64,000 nt of DNA from Flagellimonas beolgyonensis (lineage in GTDB: Bacteria > Bacteroidota > Bacteroidia > Flavobacteriales > Flavobacteriaceae). The first letter of the stretch is position 1, and every line of letters begins with the position of its first letter. The notes below the pieces were generated by a model. It did no database searches and was not told the DNA's origin. It saw only the letters and a program-made list of their open reading frames with translations. Shown in pieces: positions 52,769 through 60,850 of this stretch. The stretch covers positions 350,201 to 414,200 of the forward strand of contig NZ_RZMY01000018.1 in the NCBI RefSeq assembly GCF_003992615.1, written 5' to 3'. A program made the position numbers and the translations under genes.

Positions 52769-53095
52769 TTATTGATATTGTTGAAGGATTTCTTGCATTT
52801 TTTCAGGATCCTGAAGGGCATCCCATCCGAATGTACTGATTGCCCAAATGGACATCAATAGGTAAAGCACGTTCAGTACAATACCGATAATTGCCAATAT
52901 TCTTCCAGTTTTTACGGTTTGAAGGCCTTCGTACATGTCTGGATTTTCGGCGTGCAGTTTCATGGCCTTGTTGGCCAAAACCAATGCAACGACACCGAAG
53001 ATCAAACCAACAACACCATAACAGCAACAGGTGATGATGGAAATGATCCCGAATACCATGATCAGGGTAGCATTTGGTAATTTTTGTTGTTCCAT
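52769..53095 (-). CDS. CCC-motif small membrane protein, 108 aa
   Basis: Paralogue of the downstream 103-residue protein, with the complete Cys triplet (IITCCCYGVVGLIFGVVALV, about residues 20-40), a cytoplasmic loop ENPDMYEGLQTVKTGRILAI, and a second membrane segment (about 66-92). The Cys triplet could be a lipidation or metal site, but this is untested. It starts 12 bases after a DUF2752 gene, so three small membrane proteins form one transcript. Confidence 0.85.
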   Translation of the reverse strand: MEQQKLPNATLIMVFGIISIITCCCYGVVGLIFGVVALVLANKAMKLHAENPDMYEGLQTVKTGRILAIIGIVLNVLYLLMSIWAISTFGWDALQDPEKMQEILQQYQ

Positions 53096-53107
53096 AATCT
53101 AAAGTTT

Positions 53108-53428
53108 TTAATTAAAAAGGTTATTCATTTTTAGGATATAACTGACTATGATGGTGCCAGCGGTGATAAGCATCAGTGCGAATTTGATCTGTTGTGCAAA
53201 TTTGAACTTCACAAAAGAGCTTGTGATCAGAAAAATTAACAGAAGCACAATGGGATAGATGCCCGGATACATTTGAAATGCGGCCAAAAATTCCCCGTGG
53301 AGCAAAAGGTCGGCCGAGCGCTGCATGCCACAACCTGGACAATCCAGTCCCAACAGTTGTTTGTTGAGACAGGGCAGCATGTAATCCTTCAAGCTGAATG
53401 CCAATATGGTTGGTTGTAAGTACATCAT
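53108..53428 (-). CDS. DUF2752 membrane protein
   Basis: A 106-residue protein with two or three hydrophobic segments. LPCLNKQLLGLDCPGCGMQRSADLLL is the hallmark of DUF2752, with the CPGCG(M/L)QR Cys pair. The start is placed at ATG 53428 (MMYLQPTILAF; the adjacent 53425 is equivalent), because the frame extended to 53605 runs antisense inside the Smr gene and lacks family similarity. It is first in the unit DUF2752 - CCC - CCC. Function unknown; the paired Cys could bind metal. Confidence 0.82.
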   Translation of the reverse strand: MMYLQPTILAFSLKDYMLPCLNKQLLGLDCPGCGMQRSADLLLHGEFLAAFQMYPGIYPIVLLLIFLITSSFVKFKFAQQIKFALMLITAGTIIVSYILKMNNLFN

Positions 53429-53498
53429 AGTTAGTGACTGCTGAAAAATACTATTATTTTTGTTCACGGGATAAACTTTGATCCCATTTTTATTGACA

Positions 53499-54047
53499 AT
53501 GGACAAGGATAAATTTTCAGTTGGGGATAAGGTAGAGGTATTGGATGAGGCCATTTCAGGTGTGGTCGAACAAATTGATGGCACCCTAATTACCCTGGTG
53601 ACCAAGGAAGGTTTTCCAATGAAGTACGATCAAAAGGATTTAGTAAAGGTGAGGGGAGTCATCCCTGTCTCCAATTTTGAGATAGCACAGGTAAAAAAGG
53701 AAAAGGAGCTTCCCAAACGTCGAAAATCAAACGTTGTAAAGCCCAAAGAACGTAACGCGCCCAAGATGGAGGTGGACCTGCACATCCATCAATTGGTGAA
53801 ATCGACCAGAGGGATGAGCAATTACGATATCCTTAACATTCAAATGGAAACGGCCAAACGACAATTGGCTTTTGCCATGGAAAAACGTATTCAAAAAGTG
53901 GTTTTTATCCACGGGGTAGGTGAGGGCATCCTCAAAGAAGAGCTCCATTATCTCTTTAAAAAGTATGACAACCTAAAGTACTACGATGCCGATTACCAAA
54001 AATATGGTTTGGGCGCCACCGAGGTGTACATCTATCAAAATGGCTAG
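53499..54047 (+). CDS. Smr-domain protein with N-terminal DUF2027-like domain
   Basis: A 182-residue protein beginning at ATG 53499 (MDKDKFSVGDKVEVLDEAI). The N-terminal 65 residues form a small beta-barrel resembling the KOW/DUF2027 domain. A basic linker (KKEKELPKRRKSNVVKPKE) leads to the C-terminal Smr nuclease-like domain (about 95-182): EVDLHIHQL (DxH motif), VVFIHGVGEGILKEEL (HGxG) and the YGLGATEVYI close. Smr domains cleave mRNA or nick DNA at stalled or collided ribosomes and junctions in characterised members; the target here is unknown. Confidence 0.9.
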   Translation: MDKDKFSVGDKVEVLDEAISGVVEQIDGTLITLVTKEGFPMKYDQKDLVKVRGVIPVSNFEIAQVKKEKELPKRRKSNVVKPKERNAPKMEVDLHIHQLVKSTRGMSNYDILNIQMETAKRQLAFAMEKRIQKVVFIHGVGEGILKEELHYLFKKYDNLKYYDADYQKYGLGATEVYIYQNG

Positions 54048-54565
54048 GGTGCAGGAATCGCCGTAGTGACCTCACCAAAGGTGCTCACGCTCAAATTGGT
54101 GATACGCTCACCTCTTTCCGTAATAAAGGAGATTTCGTTTAAAGTAATGGTGTGCACAAAATTGCCATTGGCTTCATCGGCAGTCGTCGAAATGGTCACA
54201 AAACCATCTTCGGCCTCCACTTCGTCAATAACAACGGCCTCCGCGGGGGGAATGTCGTCACAAAAATAATTTTTAGAGACATCATCTGAGAAAATACGGT
54301 AGGTCAATTGGGATTGGTTGGAAATTGCACTTTGGGTGACAACCGTCTCCCCGACAACACCCTTATTGAGCACCCCACTTTGCAATTCCAAAATAAGGGC
54401 TTCGGTATTGTTGATCTTGAACAGAATGTTTTTTTCCGTGGCCGAAGGTGTGGTGCAAAATTGTAAGGTTACGCTATCAAAGTCGATGGTCTCGATTTCC
54501 AAGTCGCCATCGCCACATGAAAACAACAGACAGAATGTGATACACAAAAAGAAATATTTTCTCAT
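54044..54565 (-). CDS. Unrecognised lipoprotein, 173 aa
   Basis: The signal MRKYFFLCITFCLLFSCGDG has a lipobox ending LFSC17, so the mature protein is lipid-anchored. The mature part is acidic and beta-rich (VTLQFCTTPSATEKNILFKI, GFVTISTTADEANGNFVHTI), with three further Cys that could form disulfides. I cannot name a family. It is convergent with the Smr gene, overlapping its stop by four bases, and divergent from the cysteine desulfurase gene. Probably an outer-membrane or periplasmic lipoprotein. Confidence 0.8.
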   Translation of the reverse strand: MRKYFFLCITFCLLFSCGDGDLEIETIDFDSVTLQFCTTPSATEKNILFKINNTEALILELQSGVLNKGVVGETVVTQSAISNQSQLTYRIFSDDVSKNYFCDDIPPAEAVVIDEVEAEDGFVTISTTADEANGNFVHTITLNEISFITERGERITNLSVSTFGEVTTAIPAP

Positions 54566-54642
54566 GCACCAAATTTAAAGCAATTCCATTTTAATAGCCC
54601 AATACTAAGGGTCACTTTAAAAGAAATTAACTTTATTTCCCG

Positions 54643-54650
54643 TACTTTTG
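54643..54650 (+). promoter_or_regulatory. Bacteroidota -7 element for the cysteine desulfurase gene
   Basis: TACTTTTG exactly matches TAnnTTTG, 26 bases before the ATG at 54676. The -33 region reads TTA at a slightly long spacing. Confidence 0.5.
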
Positions 54651-54675
54651 ACCCTGTTAAAATTACAACCGAACC

Positions 54676-55824
54676 ATGCAAAAAGTGTACTTGGACAATG
54701 CAGCGACCACACAGGTAAGGAGTGAGGTGATCGAACGGATGCAAGAAGCCTTGGCCGTTCATTATGGCAACCCTTCGTCGACCCATAGTTTTGGGCGATC
54801 GGCCAAAACCGCCGTGGAACAGGCCAGAAAAACCATAGCCAAAACCTTGAATGCCCAACCTTCCGAGATTATTTTTACTTCGGGTGGAACTGAGGCAGAC
54901 AATATGATCTTGCGTTGTGCGGTTCGCGATTTGGGTGTGCAGACCATTATTACCACGAGAATCGAACACCATGCCGTTTTGCATACGGTGGAAGAACTGG
55001 AGAAGGAATATGGCACCCAGGTTTGGTATGTGGAGTTGGATGCAGATGGAAATCCAGACTTGCAGCATTTGGAGCAATTGCTGAAAAAGGACGATTCCAA
55101 AAAACTGGTCAGTTTAATGCACGTGAACAATGAAATCGGAAACATCACCGATATTGCAGCGGTTGCGGAGCTTTGCAAGGAACACAATGCCCTTTTTCAT
55201 TCCGATACGGTACAGTCCATTGGGCATTATCCCTGGGATGTACAGGAAATCCCCATCGACTTTATGACGGCGGCGGCCCATAAATTTCACGGTCCAAAAG
55301 GTATCGGGTTTGCATTTATCCGAAAAAATTCAGGTTTAAAACCTTTGATTGTCGGTGGTGCACAGGAGCGCGGATTTAGGGCCGGCACCGAACCCTTCCA
55401 TAATATTGTGGGGCTGGAGGAAGCTTTTATAAAAGCCTACGAACATTTGGAAGAAGAGACCAAAACCGTCAAAGAATTGAAAAGGTACTTTATCGAAAAG
55501 GTACAACAGGAAATTCCGGATGCCGTATTCAACGGATTGTCGGGCGATATGGAAAAAAGCACCTACACGCTTGTCAATGTGCGCTTGCCCTTTGATGCTC
55601 AAAAAGCCTTGATGCTTTTATTTCATTTGGATATGAAAGGCATTGCCTGTTCCAAAGGCAGCGCTTGTCAATCGGGCAGTGATCAAGGTTCACATGTGTT
55701 GTCACAACTCTTGGAAGGTGAAGAACTGGAAAAACCATCCTTGCGATTTTCATTTTCCATGTACAATACCAAGGAAGAATTGGATTATACGGTGCAAGTG
55801 CTCAAAGAGTTTGCGGCGAGTTGA
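54676..55824 (+). CDS. Cysteine desulfurase, NifS/IscS family
   Basis: A PLP enzyme that releases sulfur from cysteine for Fe-S clusters and thiolated tRNA. The 382-residue protein has GGTEADN (70-76), the PLP Lys203 in AAHKFHGPKG, and the mobile Cys loop GSACQSGS with the catalytic Cys331. The long active-site loop places it in the IscS/NifS class rather than SufS. No iscU, iscR or suf genes are nearby, so it may serve tRNA modification or a general role. Divergent from the lipoprotein gene; own promoter. Confidence 0.93.
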   Translation: MQKVYLDNAATTQVRSEVIERMQEALAVHYGNPSSTHSFGRSAKTAVEQARKTIAKTLNAQPSEIIFTSGGTEADNMILRCAVRDLGVQTIITTRIEHHAVLHTVEELEKEYGTQVWYVELDADGNPDLQHLEQLLKKDDSKKLVSLMHVNNEIGNITDIAAVAELCKEHNALFHSDTVQSIGHYPWDVQEIPIDFMTAAAHKFHGPKGIGFAFIRKNSGLKPLIVGGAQERGFRAGTEPFHNIVGLEEAFIKAYEHLEEETKTVKELKRYFIEKVQQEIPDAVFNGLSGDMEKSTYTLVNVRLPFDAQKALMLLFHLDMKGIACSKGSACQSGSDQGSHVLSQLLEGEELEKPSLRFSFSMYNTKEELDYTVQVLKEFAAS

Positions 55825-56475
55825 TCAATCCCTGTTCTTTTTCTTTTTTTCGCGGTCGTAGGGAAATTTACGTGATGCGGTTTTCATCATTTTATCGATG
55901 AGTTCCGTGGTGTTCTTGCCAGTTTTCTTGGTGATCTCGTTTTCGTATTTCCAAAGCAGTTTACCGGTTTGTCCGTCGCTGATCTTCAATCCGATGCGGC
56001 CGTAATTGGCGTCACCACTGAAGTAATCCAAAATACTGAAGTCTGTTGGCACACCTTCAGATAACAAAATATTGAGGCTCAGATTACCGCTAACAATACC
56101 ATCTACCTCCAATATTTTGCACAACTCTTGTGTAGTATAAGTGTCAATGTTATGGTACTCAACACCGTTCTGGGCCAAAATGGCATTGGTATTGGCAATA
56201 TTCTGAAAATCCACATTGAACTTTTTTCGCTTTTTCCGTTTGGAAAAATAGGTTTCCAATGCATTCTGAACGGCATAACCTTCTTTCTTGGCCAAAACCT
56301 TAAGCTCATCGTGGTCCACTGTCTTTTTGAGCTCCAAGTGGGCAATGAACGGTACAATGGCCAATACGGCATGTCTTTCGGTCATTTCATCAAACCGCGG
56401 GTTCTCATAAATGTTTTTTTGGCCAAAAGAGGCCATGCTGGTAAGTAGAACAAGAACAAGGGTTATTTTTTTCAT
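55825..56475 (-). CDS. Exported protein, CsgG/GNA1162-like fold suspected
   Basis: About 216 residues from ATG 56475 (MKKITLVLVLLTSMASFGQ; an earlier ATG at 56493 is possible), with a signal peptide ending near FGQ. The mature region alternates strands and helices: HAVLAIVPFIAHLEL, EVDGIVSGNLSLN, ANYGRIGLKISDGQTGKLLWKYEN and ELIDKMMKTASRKFPY. This rhythm resembles the periplasmic lipoprotein DUF799/GNA1162 or CsgG-like family, but that is structural guesswork. The C-terminus is Lys-rich. It is convergent with the cysteine desulfurase, directly abutting it. Confidence 0.65.
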   Translation of the reverse strand: MKKITLVLVLLTSMASFGQKNIYENPRFDEMTERHAVLAIVPFIAHLELKKTVDHDELKVLAKKEGYAVQNALETYFSKRKKRKKFNVDFQNIANTNAILAQNGVEYHNIDTYTTQELCKILEVDGIVSGNLSLNILLSEGVPTDFSILDYFSGDANYGRIGLKISDGQTGKLLWKYENEITKKTGKNTTELIDKMMKTASRKFPYDREKKKKNRD

Positions 56476-56596
56476 TACAATTTTCTTCATCAAACCTAAA
56501 CAGTTGTAATCTTGACTTGGTAAAAGGTCAACTTTTATCGGTTTGGTCGGATTATTCCGCTTTAAGCATTAAATAAAAGCGGTTGCAAAAATAGGG

Positions 56597-58288
56597 CTAA
56601 TTCCTGAAAAAAGTGGTGGTATAGGTGGTGGAATTCCCAACATTGTCCGTTACCGTGAGTTTGAGTTCGTTTTCGGTGGCCTTTACCCGTTCATCATCAA
56701 AATCGTAGGTCAGGGTATTGGTCTTCGGTTCATATTCCATCAAGATCCATTCCCCGTTCAATGTGGCCGAATAGGTATCAATACCGCTGAGGTCGTCGGT
56801 AATGACCATGCTGAGGTAGTTGTAATTGCTCAACCATTGTTTTTCCTTAAAATTTTTGGGTCTGATCTCTGGGGCCACACTGTCCCGAACCAAGGTATAA
56901 GTGCCCAGTGTTCTTGTTCGCGTGGTGAAGGCGCCATCCCTTTTGTACGTTTTGGAATGGGATGGGCGGTAATCTTCATCCAAATGGGCGATGAAAAGTT
57001 GTTTTCGCTCCTCCTCATTATATTTGGAAGGGTCAAAACTAATGGTGAAGTTGCGGTGTGCGGCCACACTGTTGTCATGGATGGCCACGGTATCCGATCC
57101 TTTTTCCAGACGGATGTAAAAATCTTCGTAAAAGGTATTTGCAGGAAAATAGACCTTGGCGGCACCCAGATCAAAATTGTTGGGCTTGTCGGCTAGGATG
57201 AAATTTTCCGTTTTGCCTTCATCCTTCGGGATTTTCAAAGGTTCCCTTTTACCCTCCACAGGGATCACCAACCTGGTCGTATTGCCCGCAACATCGGAAA
57301 TGGTAAGCTCCACATTGTACGATAGGCCTTCCTCAATATCAACTTCCCCATTGTTGTACAGGGTCTTGTAAATGCCTAAATGGTTGAAGGGCTCCTTGAA
57401 TAATTTTTGGACACGTTGTCTATGTTTATAAAAATGGGCGTAATCAATCAGAGTATTGATGTACCGGGTTTCGCCGAACGAAAAAGTTTCAAAGTCAAAT
57501 TCGGAGTACACCCGTCCGTTTACGGTTTGCTTCACTGCATACACACCATTTTTATTGGCGGCCATATCTTGACGGTCGAACGTATTGATGCCGAACCCTA
57601 TGGTGCCAATGGCAGTCACTTTTTCTGCCAGGAAAGAACCATCGGCCTGTCGGCTGTAATTGAGCTGTATTTTTTCACCACTCTGGTTTATTTGTGCCCC
57701 GTCGCTCAATGGATACCCATAAAGGCTGACCAAGGTCGGATCTGTGGCATCGCGCACTTCATAGCCGTAGAGGAGGGGGTTGGTCGGTTTTTCGGAAACA
57801 CTGCTGCGTATTTCAAAGTGTAGGTGGGGACCTGCCGATCCACCCGTATTTCCTGAAAAGGCGATGGTTTCCCCTTTGGTCACTTTTAATTCGCCATAGT
57901 CGGGAAAGAGCTCCACTTCATAGGATTGTTTGGCATACTGTGCCTTTTTAACATAAGCCTCAATCTCTGGACTGAATTTTTGTAGGTGACCATAAACCGA
58001 AGTGTACCCATTGGGATGGGCAATGTATAGTGCTTTACCGTATCCCCAGTGCGACACTTTTATTCGGGTAATGGTGCCATCGGCAATGGATAAAACCCGA
58101 AGTCCCTCGCGTTGTTGGGTCTTGATGTCGATGCCCGAATGAAAATGGTTCGATCGCAGCTCTCCAAATGTTCCTGCCAAGACCAAAGGAATCTCCAGAG
58201 GGGATTGAAAAACATCTTGTGGGTAATTTTCTTGTGCGTAAAGCAACGGGGCGATTGCAAAAAGAACCAGAAAAACTGTAAGGCGCAT
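56597..58288 (-). CDS. Exported M23 family metallopeptidase (LytM-like)
   Basis: A 563-residue protein from ATG 58288, with a signal peptide (about 1-18). The peptidase domain is N-terminal (about 28-165): HFHSGID (zinc ligands His50 and Asp54), YGHLQKF, and HLHFEIRSS (His157). The lysostaphin-type fold acts on peptidoglycan cross-bridges. After it, about 400 residues form beta-sandwich-like domains (TLTYDFDDERVK, LSYNVELTISDVAGNTTRL), a Bacteroidota layout in which the extra domains may bind cell wall or partners. Monocistronic, divergent from the coiled-coil/zapA unit. Confidence 0.9.
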   Translation of the reverse strand: MRLTVFLVLFAIAPLLYAQENYPQDVFQSPLEIPLVLAGTFGELRSNHFHSGIDIKTQQREGLRVLSIADGTITRIKVSHWGYGKALYIAHPNGYTSVYGHLQKFSPEIEAYVKKAQYAKQSYEVELFPDYGELKVTKGETIAFSGNTGGSAGPHLHFEIRSSVSEKPTNPLLYGYEVRDATDPTLVSLYGYPLSDGAQINQSGEKIQLNYSRQADGSFLAEKVTAIGTIGFGINTFDRQDMAANKNGVYAVKQTVNGRVYSEFDFETFSFGETRYINTLIDYAHFYKHRQRVQKLFKEPFNHLGIYKTLYNNGEVDIEEGLSYNVELTISDVAGNTTRLVIPVEGKREPLKIPKDEGKTENFILADKPNNFDLGAAKVYFPANTFYEDFYIRLEKGSDTVAIHDNSVAAHRNFTISFDPSKYNEEERKQLFIAHLDEDYRPSHSKTYKRDGAFTTRTRTLGTYTLVRDSVAPEIRPKNFKEKQWLSNYNYLSMVITDDLSGIDTYSATLNGEWILMEYEPKTNTLTYDFDDERVKATENELKLTVTDNVGNSTTYTTTFFRN

Positions 58289-58398
58289 ACGGACTTTATA
58301 ATTACTTACGAAAGTAACCAATGTTTTGTTTTATGAAAAAGATTTATTGTTCAGATGGGCGGGTCCGTAAAGCGTGGTGAGAATAAATTCCAAAAGTA

Positions 58399-58429
58399 TT
58401 GCGAGGTTGACCAAGGTTGGTTAACTTTG
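58399..58429 (+). promoter_or_regulatory. Bacteroidota promoter for the coiled-coil/zapA unit
   Basis: TTG (58399-58401), a 20-base spacer and TAACTTTG (58422-58429) match both -33 and -7 elements. This is the best complete promoter in the window. Predicted start near 58433, about 23 bases before the ATG. Confidence 0.7.
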
Positions 58430-58455
58430 TGTAGTACGCATTGTTGTTTGCATTT

Positions 58456-58746
58456 ATGAGCGAACTTGTTGAGATTGTGGATTCTTTGGAGAACAAGGTG
58501 AGCAAACTGCTGCACAAAATGGAGCTGTTGCACCAAGTGAACACCAAGTTGAAAGAAGAAATTGGCTCCTTGCAAGAGGAAAACAGACTCAAGGAGGAGG
58601 CTCTAGGGGAATGGGAAGAAAAATACAATTCCCTGAAAATGGCGAACACGATGCTGGGTAGTAATACGAGTAAAACTGAAGCAAAGCTCAAGATAAATAC
58701 ATTGATCCGAGAACTGGATGTTTGCATAGCCAAGTTGGCGGATTGA
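58456..58746 (+). CDS. Small coiled-coil protein upstream of zapA, 96 aa
   Basis: A soluble helical protein from ATG 58456 (MSELVEIVDSLENKVSKLLH), with heptads over about residues 5-70 and a conserved-looking C-terminal helix ending INTLIRELDVCIAKLAD. The size and coiled-coil character recall ZapB- or MukB-like cell-division accessory proteins, but sequence identity is not claimed. It is 13 bases before zapA and shares its promoter, which supports a cell-division or FtsZ-related partner. Confidence 0.8.
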   Translation: MSELVEIVDSLENKVSKLLHKMELLHQVNTKLKEEIGSLQEENRLKEEALGEWEEKYNSLKMANTMLGSNTSKTEAKLKINTLIRELDVCIAKLAD

Positions 58747-58759
58747 TGATTCAAAAATT

Positions 58760-59053
58760 ATGGATGAAAAGCTCAAAATAAAGCTTTCCATAGCCGATAG
58801 GGTATATCCACTTACGATAGATCCCAAACAGGAGGAAGGTTTGCGCCGGGCGGCGAAGAATATCGAAAGTCTGGCCAAAAAGTTCGAGCAAAACTATGCG
58901 GTACGCGATAAGCAGGATGTCCTGGCCATGTGTGCCCTTCAGTTTGCATCCAAAATTGAGCAAGGAGGAATAGACCGGTCCGAAAATGCAGAGGCTGCCA
59001 TAGAGCGACTCAAAGCATTGGACGAACTGGTACATTCACAGCTGGGGGAATAA
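58760..59053 (+). CDS. zapA: Cell division protein ZapA
   Basis: A 97-residue FtsZ-binding protein that cross-links Z-ring filaments. The N-terminal beta-alpha fold (about 1-45) has KIKLSIADRVYPLTIDPKQEEGLRRAAKNI, the family signature. The helix from about 46 to 95 forms the tetramerising coiled coil (DVLAMCALQFASKIE). The start ATG at 58760 is 13 bases after the coiled-coil protein. A probable 6S RNA gene follows, as in many bacteria where zapA neighbours ssrS. Confidence 0.92.
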   Translation: MDEKLKIKLSIADRVYPLTIDPKQEEGLRRAAKNIESLAKKFEQNYAVRDKQDVLAMCALQFASKIEQGGIDRSENAEAAIERLKALDELVHSQLGE

Positions 59054-59079
59054 GTTCTTTTAAATAAAATATTGTTACT

Positions 59080-59251
59080 GCCCACATTGGTAAATATTTT
59101 TTGACAAACTCAACGTTATTATAATTAAAAAGGGTGAGTTTAGGTTGTAAAAGCAGGCCCTACCTGTATAGGGATCCTTGATCAGCCTGTTAGCCCTAAA
59201 CCTGTAATCAGGAGTTTGTACAAAACTTCAATCAATGTGGGCTTTTTTTTT
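59080..59251 (+). ncRNA. ssrS: Probable 6S RNA (ssrS), about 170 nt
   Basis: Noncoding 217 bases lie between zapA and rny. GCCCACATT (59080-59088) is complementary to AATGTGGGC (59234-59242), which a T-run follows, giving an outer stem that doubles as terminator. Inside are ACAAACTC/GAGTTTGT (59104-59111 with 59212-59219), an asymmetric bubble of about 26 unpaired bases, GTTTAGG/CCTAAAC (59138-59144 with 59195-59201), AGCAGGC/GCCTGTT (59152-59158 with 59185-59191) and an apical CCTA/TAGG. Closing stem, bubble and long apical arm are the 6S layout, and zapA linkage is known for 6S. Sequence identity is not proven, and no clean promoter precedes it. Confidence 0.7.
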
Positions 59252-59270
59252 AAACTAAACACTATCAAAA

Positions 59271-60842
59271 ATGGATAACATCATACTAGTGGTCGTGGCA
59301 GCCGTTGTAGGGCTTGCCATTGGATTTGCCATCGCAAAGACCATTGAAAAGGGCAAGGCTTCCAAAACCATTGCCAATGCACGTAAAGAGGCCGAGGATA
59401 TCATCAAGGAGGCCAAGAAAGAAGGAGAGAACATAAAAAAAGATAAAATTTTCCAAGCCAAGGAAAAGTTTTTGGAACTAAAGGCCGAGCACGAAAAGGT
59501 CATCATCAATAAGGATAAAAAGATAAACGAGGCCGAAAAAAGGACCCGTGACAAGGAATCCCAAGTGAGCAGTGAACTCGCCAAAAGCAAAAAATTGAAC
59601 GACCAACTCCAAGACCAGATCAAGGATATGGAGTACAAGGCCGAGATCTTGGAGAAAAAGCAGGCCGAGGTCGAAAAATTGCACAAAAGCCAGGTTCAGC
59701 AATTGGAGGTTATTTCAGGATTGTCCGCGGAGGATGCCAAGGCCCAATTGATGGAATCGCTCAAGGAAACGGCCAAGTCCGATGCCATGGCCTATTTGCA
59801 GAATACGCTGGAAGAAGCAAAGCTTACCGCACAACAAGAAGCCCGAAAGATCGTGATCAATACCATTCAACGCATCGGTACGGAAGAAGCGGTGGAAAAC
59901 TGTGTCTCCGTTTTCAATTTGGAATCCGATGACGTTAAGGGTCGTATCATCGGCCGTGAAGGACGTAACATTCGTGCCTTGGAAGCGGCTACAGGTGTGG
60001 AGATCATTGTGGACGATACCCCAGAGGCCATTATCCTTTCCTGTTTCGATTCCGTTCGAAGGGAAGTGGCCCGATTGTCATTGCACCGTTTGGTGACCGA
60101 TGGTAGAATACACCCTGCCCGAATCGAGGAAGTAGTGAAGAAAACCGAAAAGCAGATCAACGAGGAGATTGCGGAAATCGGAAAACGTACTGTTATCGAC
60201 CTGGGTATCCATGGTCTTCATCCCGAATTGATCAAAGCAGTGGGTCGAATGAAATATCGTTCGTCTTACGGACAAAACCTGTTGCAGCACTCCAGGGAAG
60301 TAGCCAAACTTTGTGGCGTTATGGCCGCCGAATTGGGACTGAACCCGAAACTTGCCAAACGGGCAGGACTGCTGCACGATATCGGAAAGGTGCCTATGGC
60401 CGAAGTGGAGGTGGAGACCCCCCACGCAATTTTAGGTATGCAATGGGCCGAAAAATACGGAGAGAAGAAAGAAGTGTGCAACGCCATTGGTGCCCACCAC
60501 GACGAAATAGAAATGACCACCCTCATTTCCCCTATTGTGCAGGTTTGTGATGCGATCAGCGGAGCACGACCAGGGGCCAGAAGACAGGTGTTGGATTCCT
60601 ACATACAGCGTTTGAAAGACCTTGAGGACATTGCCTTTGGATTCCATGGGGTGCAAAAAGCCTACGCCATTCAGGCAGGTCGGGAATTACGGGTTATTGT
60701 GGAAAGTGAAAAAGTGAGCGACGACAAGGCCGCAGAACTTTCCTTTGAAATTTCCCAGAAAATCCAAACGGACATGACCTATCCGGGTCAGGTTAAAGTG
60801 ACTGTTATTCGGGAGACCCGTTCGGTGAATGTCGCCAAATAA
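59271..60842 (+). CDS. rny: Ribonuclease Y
   Basis: A membrane-tethered endoribonuclease that initiates mRNA decay. The 523-residue protein has one N-terminal membrane helix (about 3-21), a long coiled coil (about 25-200), the KH domain (about 210-275, [15 protein letters not shown]) and the HD domain with LLHDIGK (His369-Asp370) and later HHDE. Length and order are canonical. It starts at ATG 59271, immediately after the structured RNA, and is convergent with the DUF7477-type gene. Confidence 0.97.
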   Translation: MDNIILVVVAAVVGLAIGFAIAKTIEKGKASKTIANARKEAEDIIKEAKKEGENIKKDKIFQAKEKFLELKAEHEKVIINKDKKINEAEKRTRDKESQVSSELAKSKKLNDQLQDQIKDMEYKAEILEKKQAEVEKLHKSQVQQLEVISGLSAEDAKAQLMESLKETAKSDAMAYLQNTLEEAKLTAQQEARKIVINTIQRIGTEEAVENCVSVFNLESDDVKGRIIGREGRNIRALEAATGVEIIVDDTPEAIILSCFDSVRREVARLSLHRLVTDGRIHPARIEEVVKKTEKQINEEIAEIGKRTVIDLGIHGLHPELIKAVGRMKYRSSYGQNLLQHSREVAKLCGVMAAELGLNPKLAKRAGLLHDIGKVPMAEVEVETPHAILGMQWAEKYGEKKEVCNAIGAHHDEIEMTTLISPIVQVCDAISGARPGARRQVLDSYIQRLKDLEDIAFGFHGVQKAYAIQAGRELRVIVESEKVSDDKAAELSFEISQKIQTDMTYPGQVKVTVIRETRSVNVAK

Positions 60843-60850
60843 TCGGTAGA

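Noticed and set aside
53429..53605. N-terminal extension of the DUF2752 frame
   Set aside because: Antisense within the Smr gene and lacking family similarity; the DUF2752 region begins after ATG 53428.
59091..59103. Promoter inside the zapA-rny spacer (TTG, 20 bases, TATTTTTTG)
   Set aside because: The -7 match has one extra base, and the pairing of 59080-59088 with the terminator arm implies that the transcript already includes this segment.
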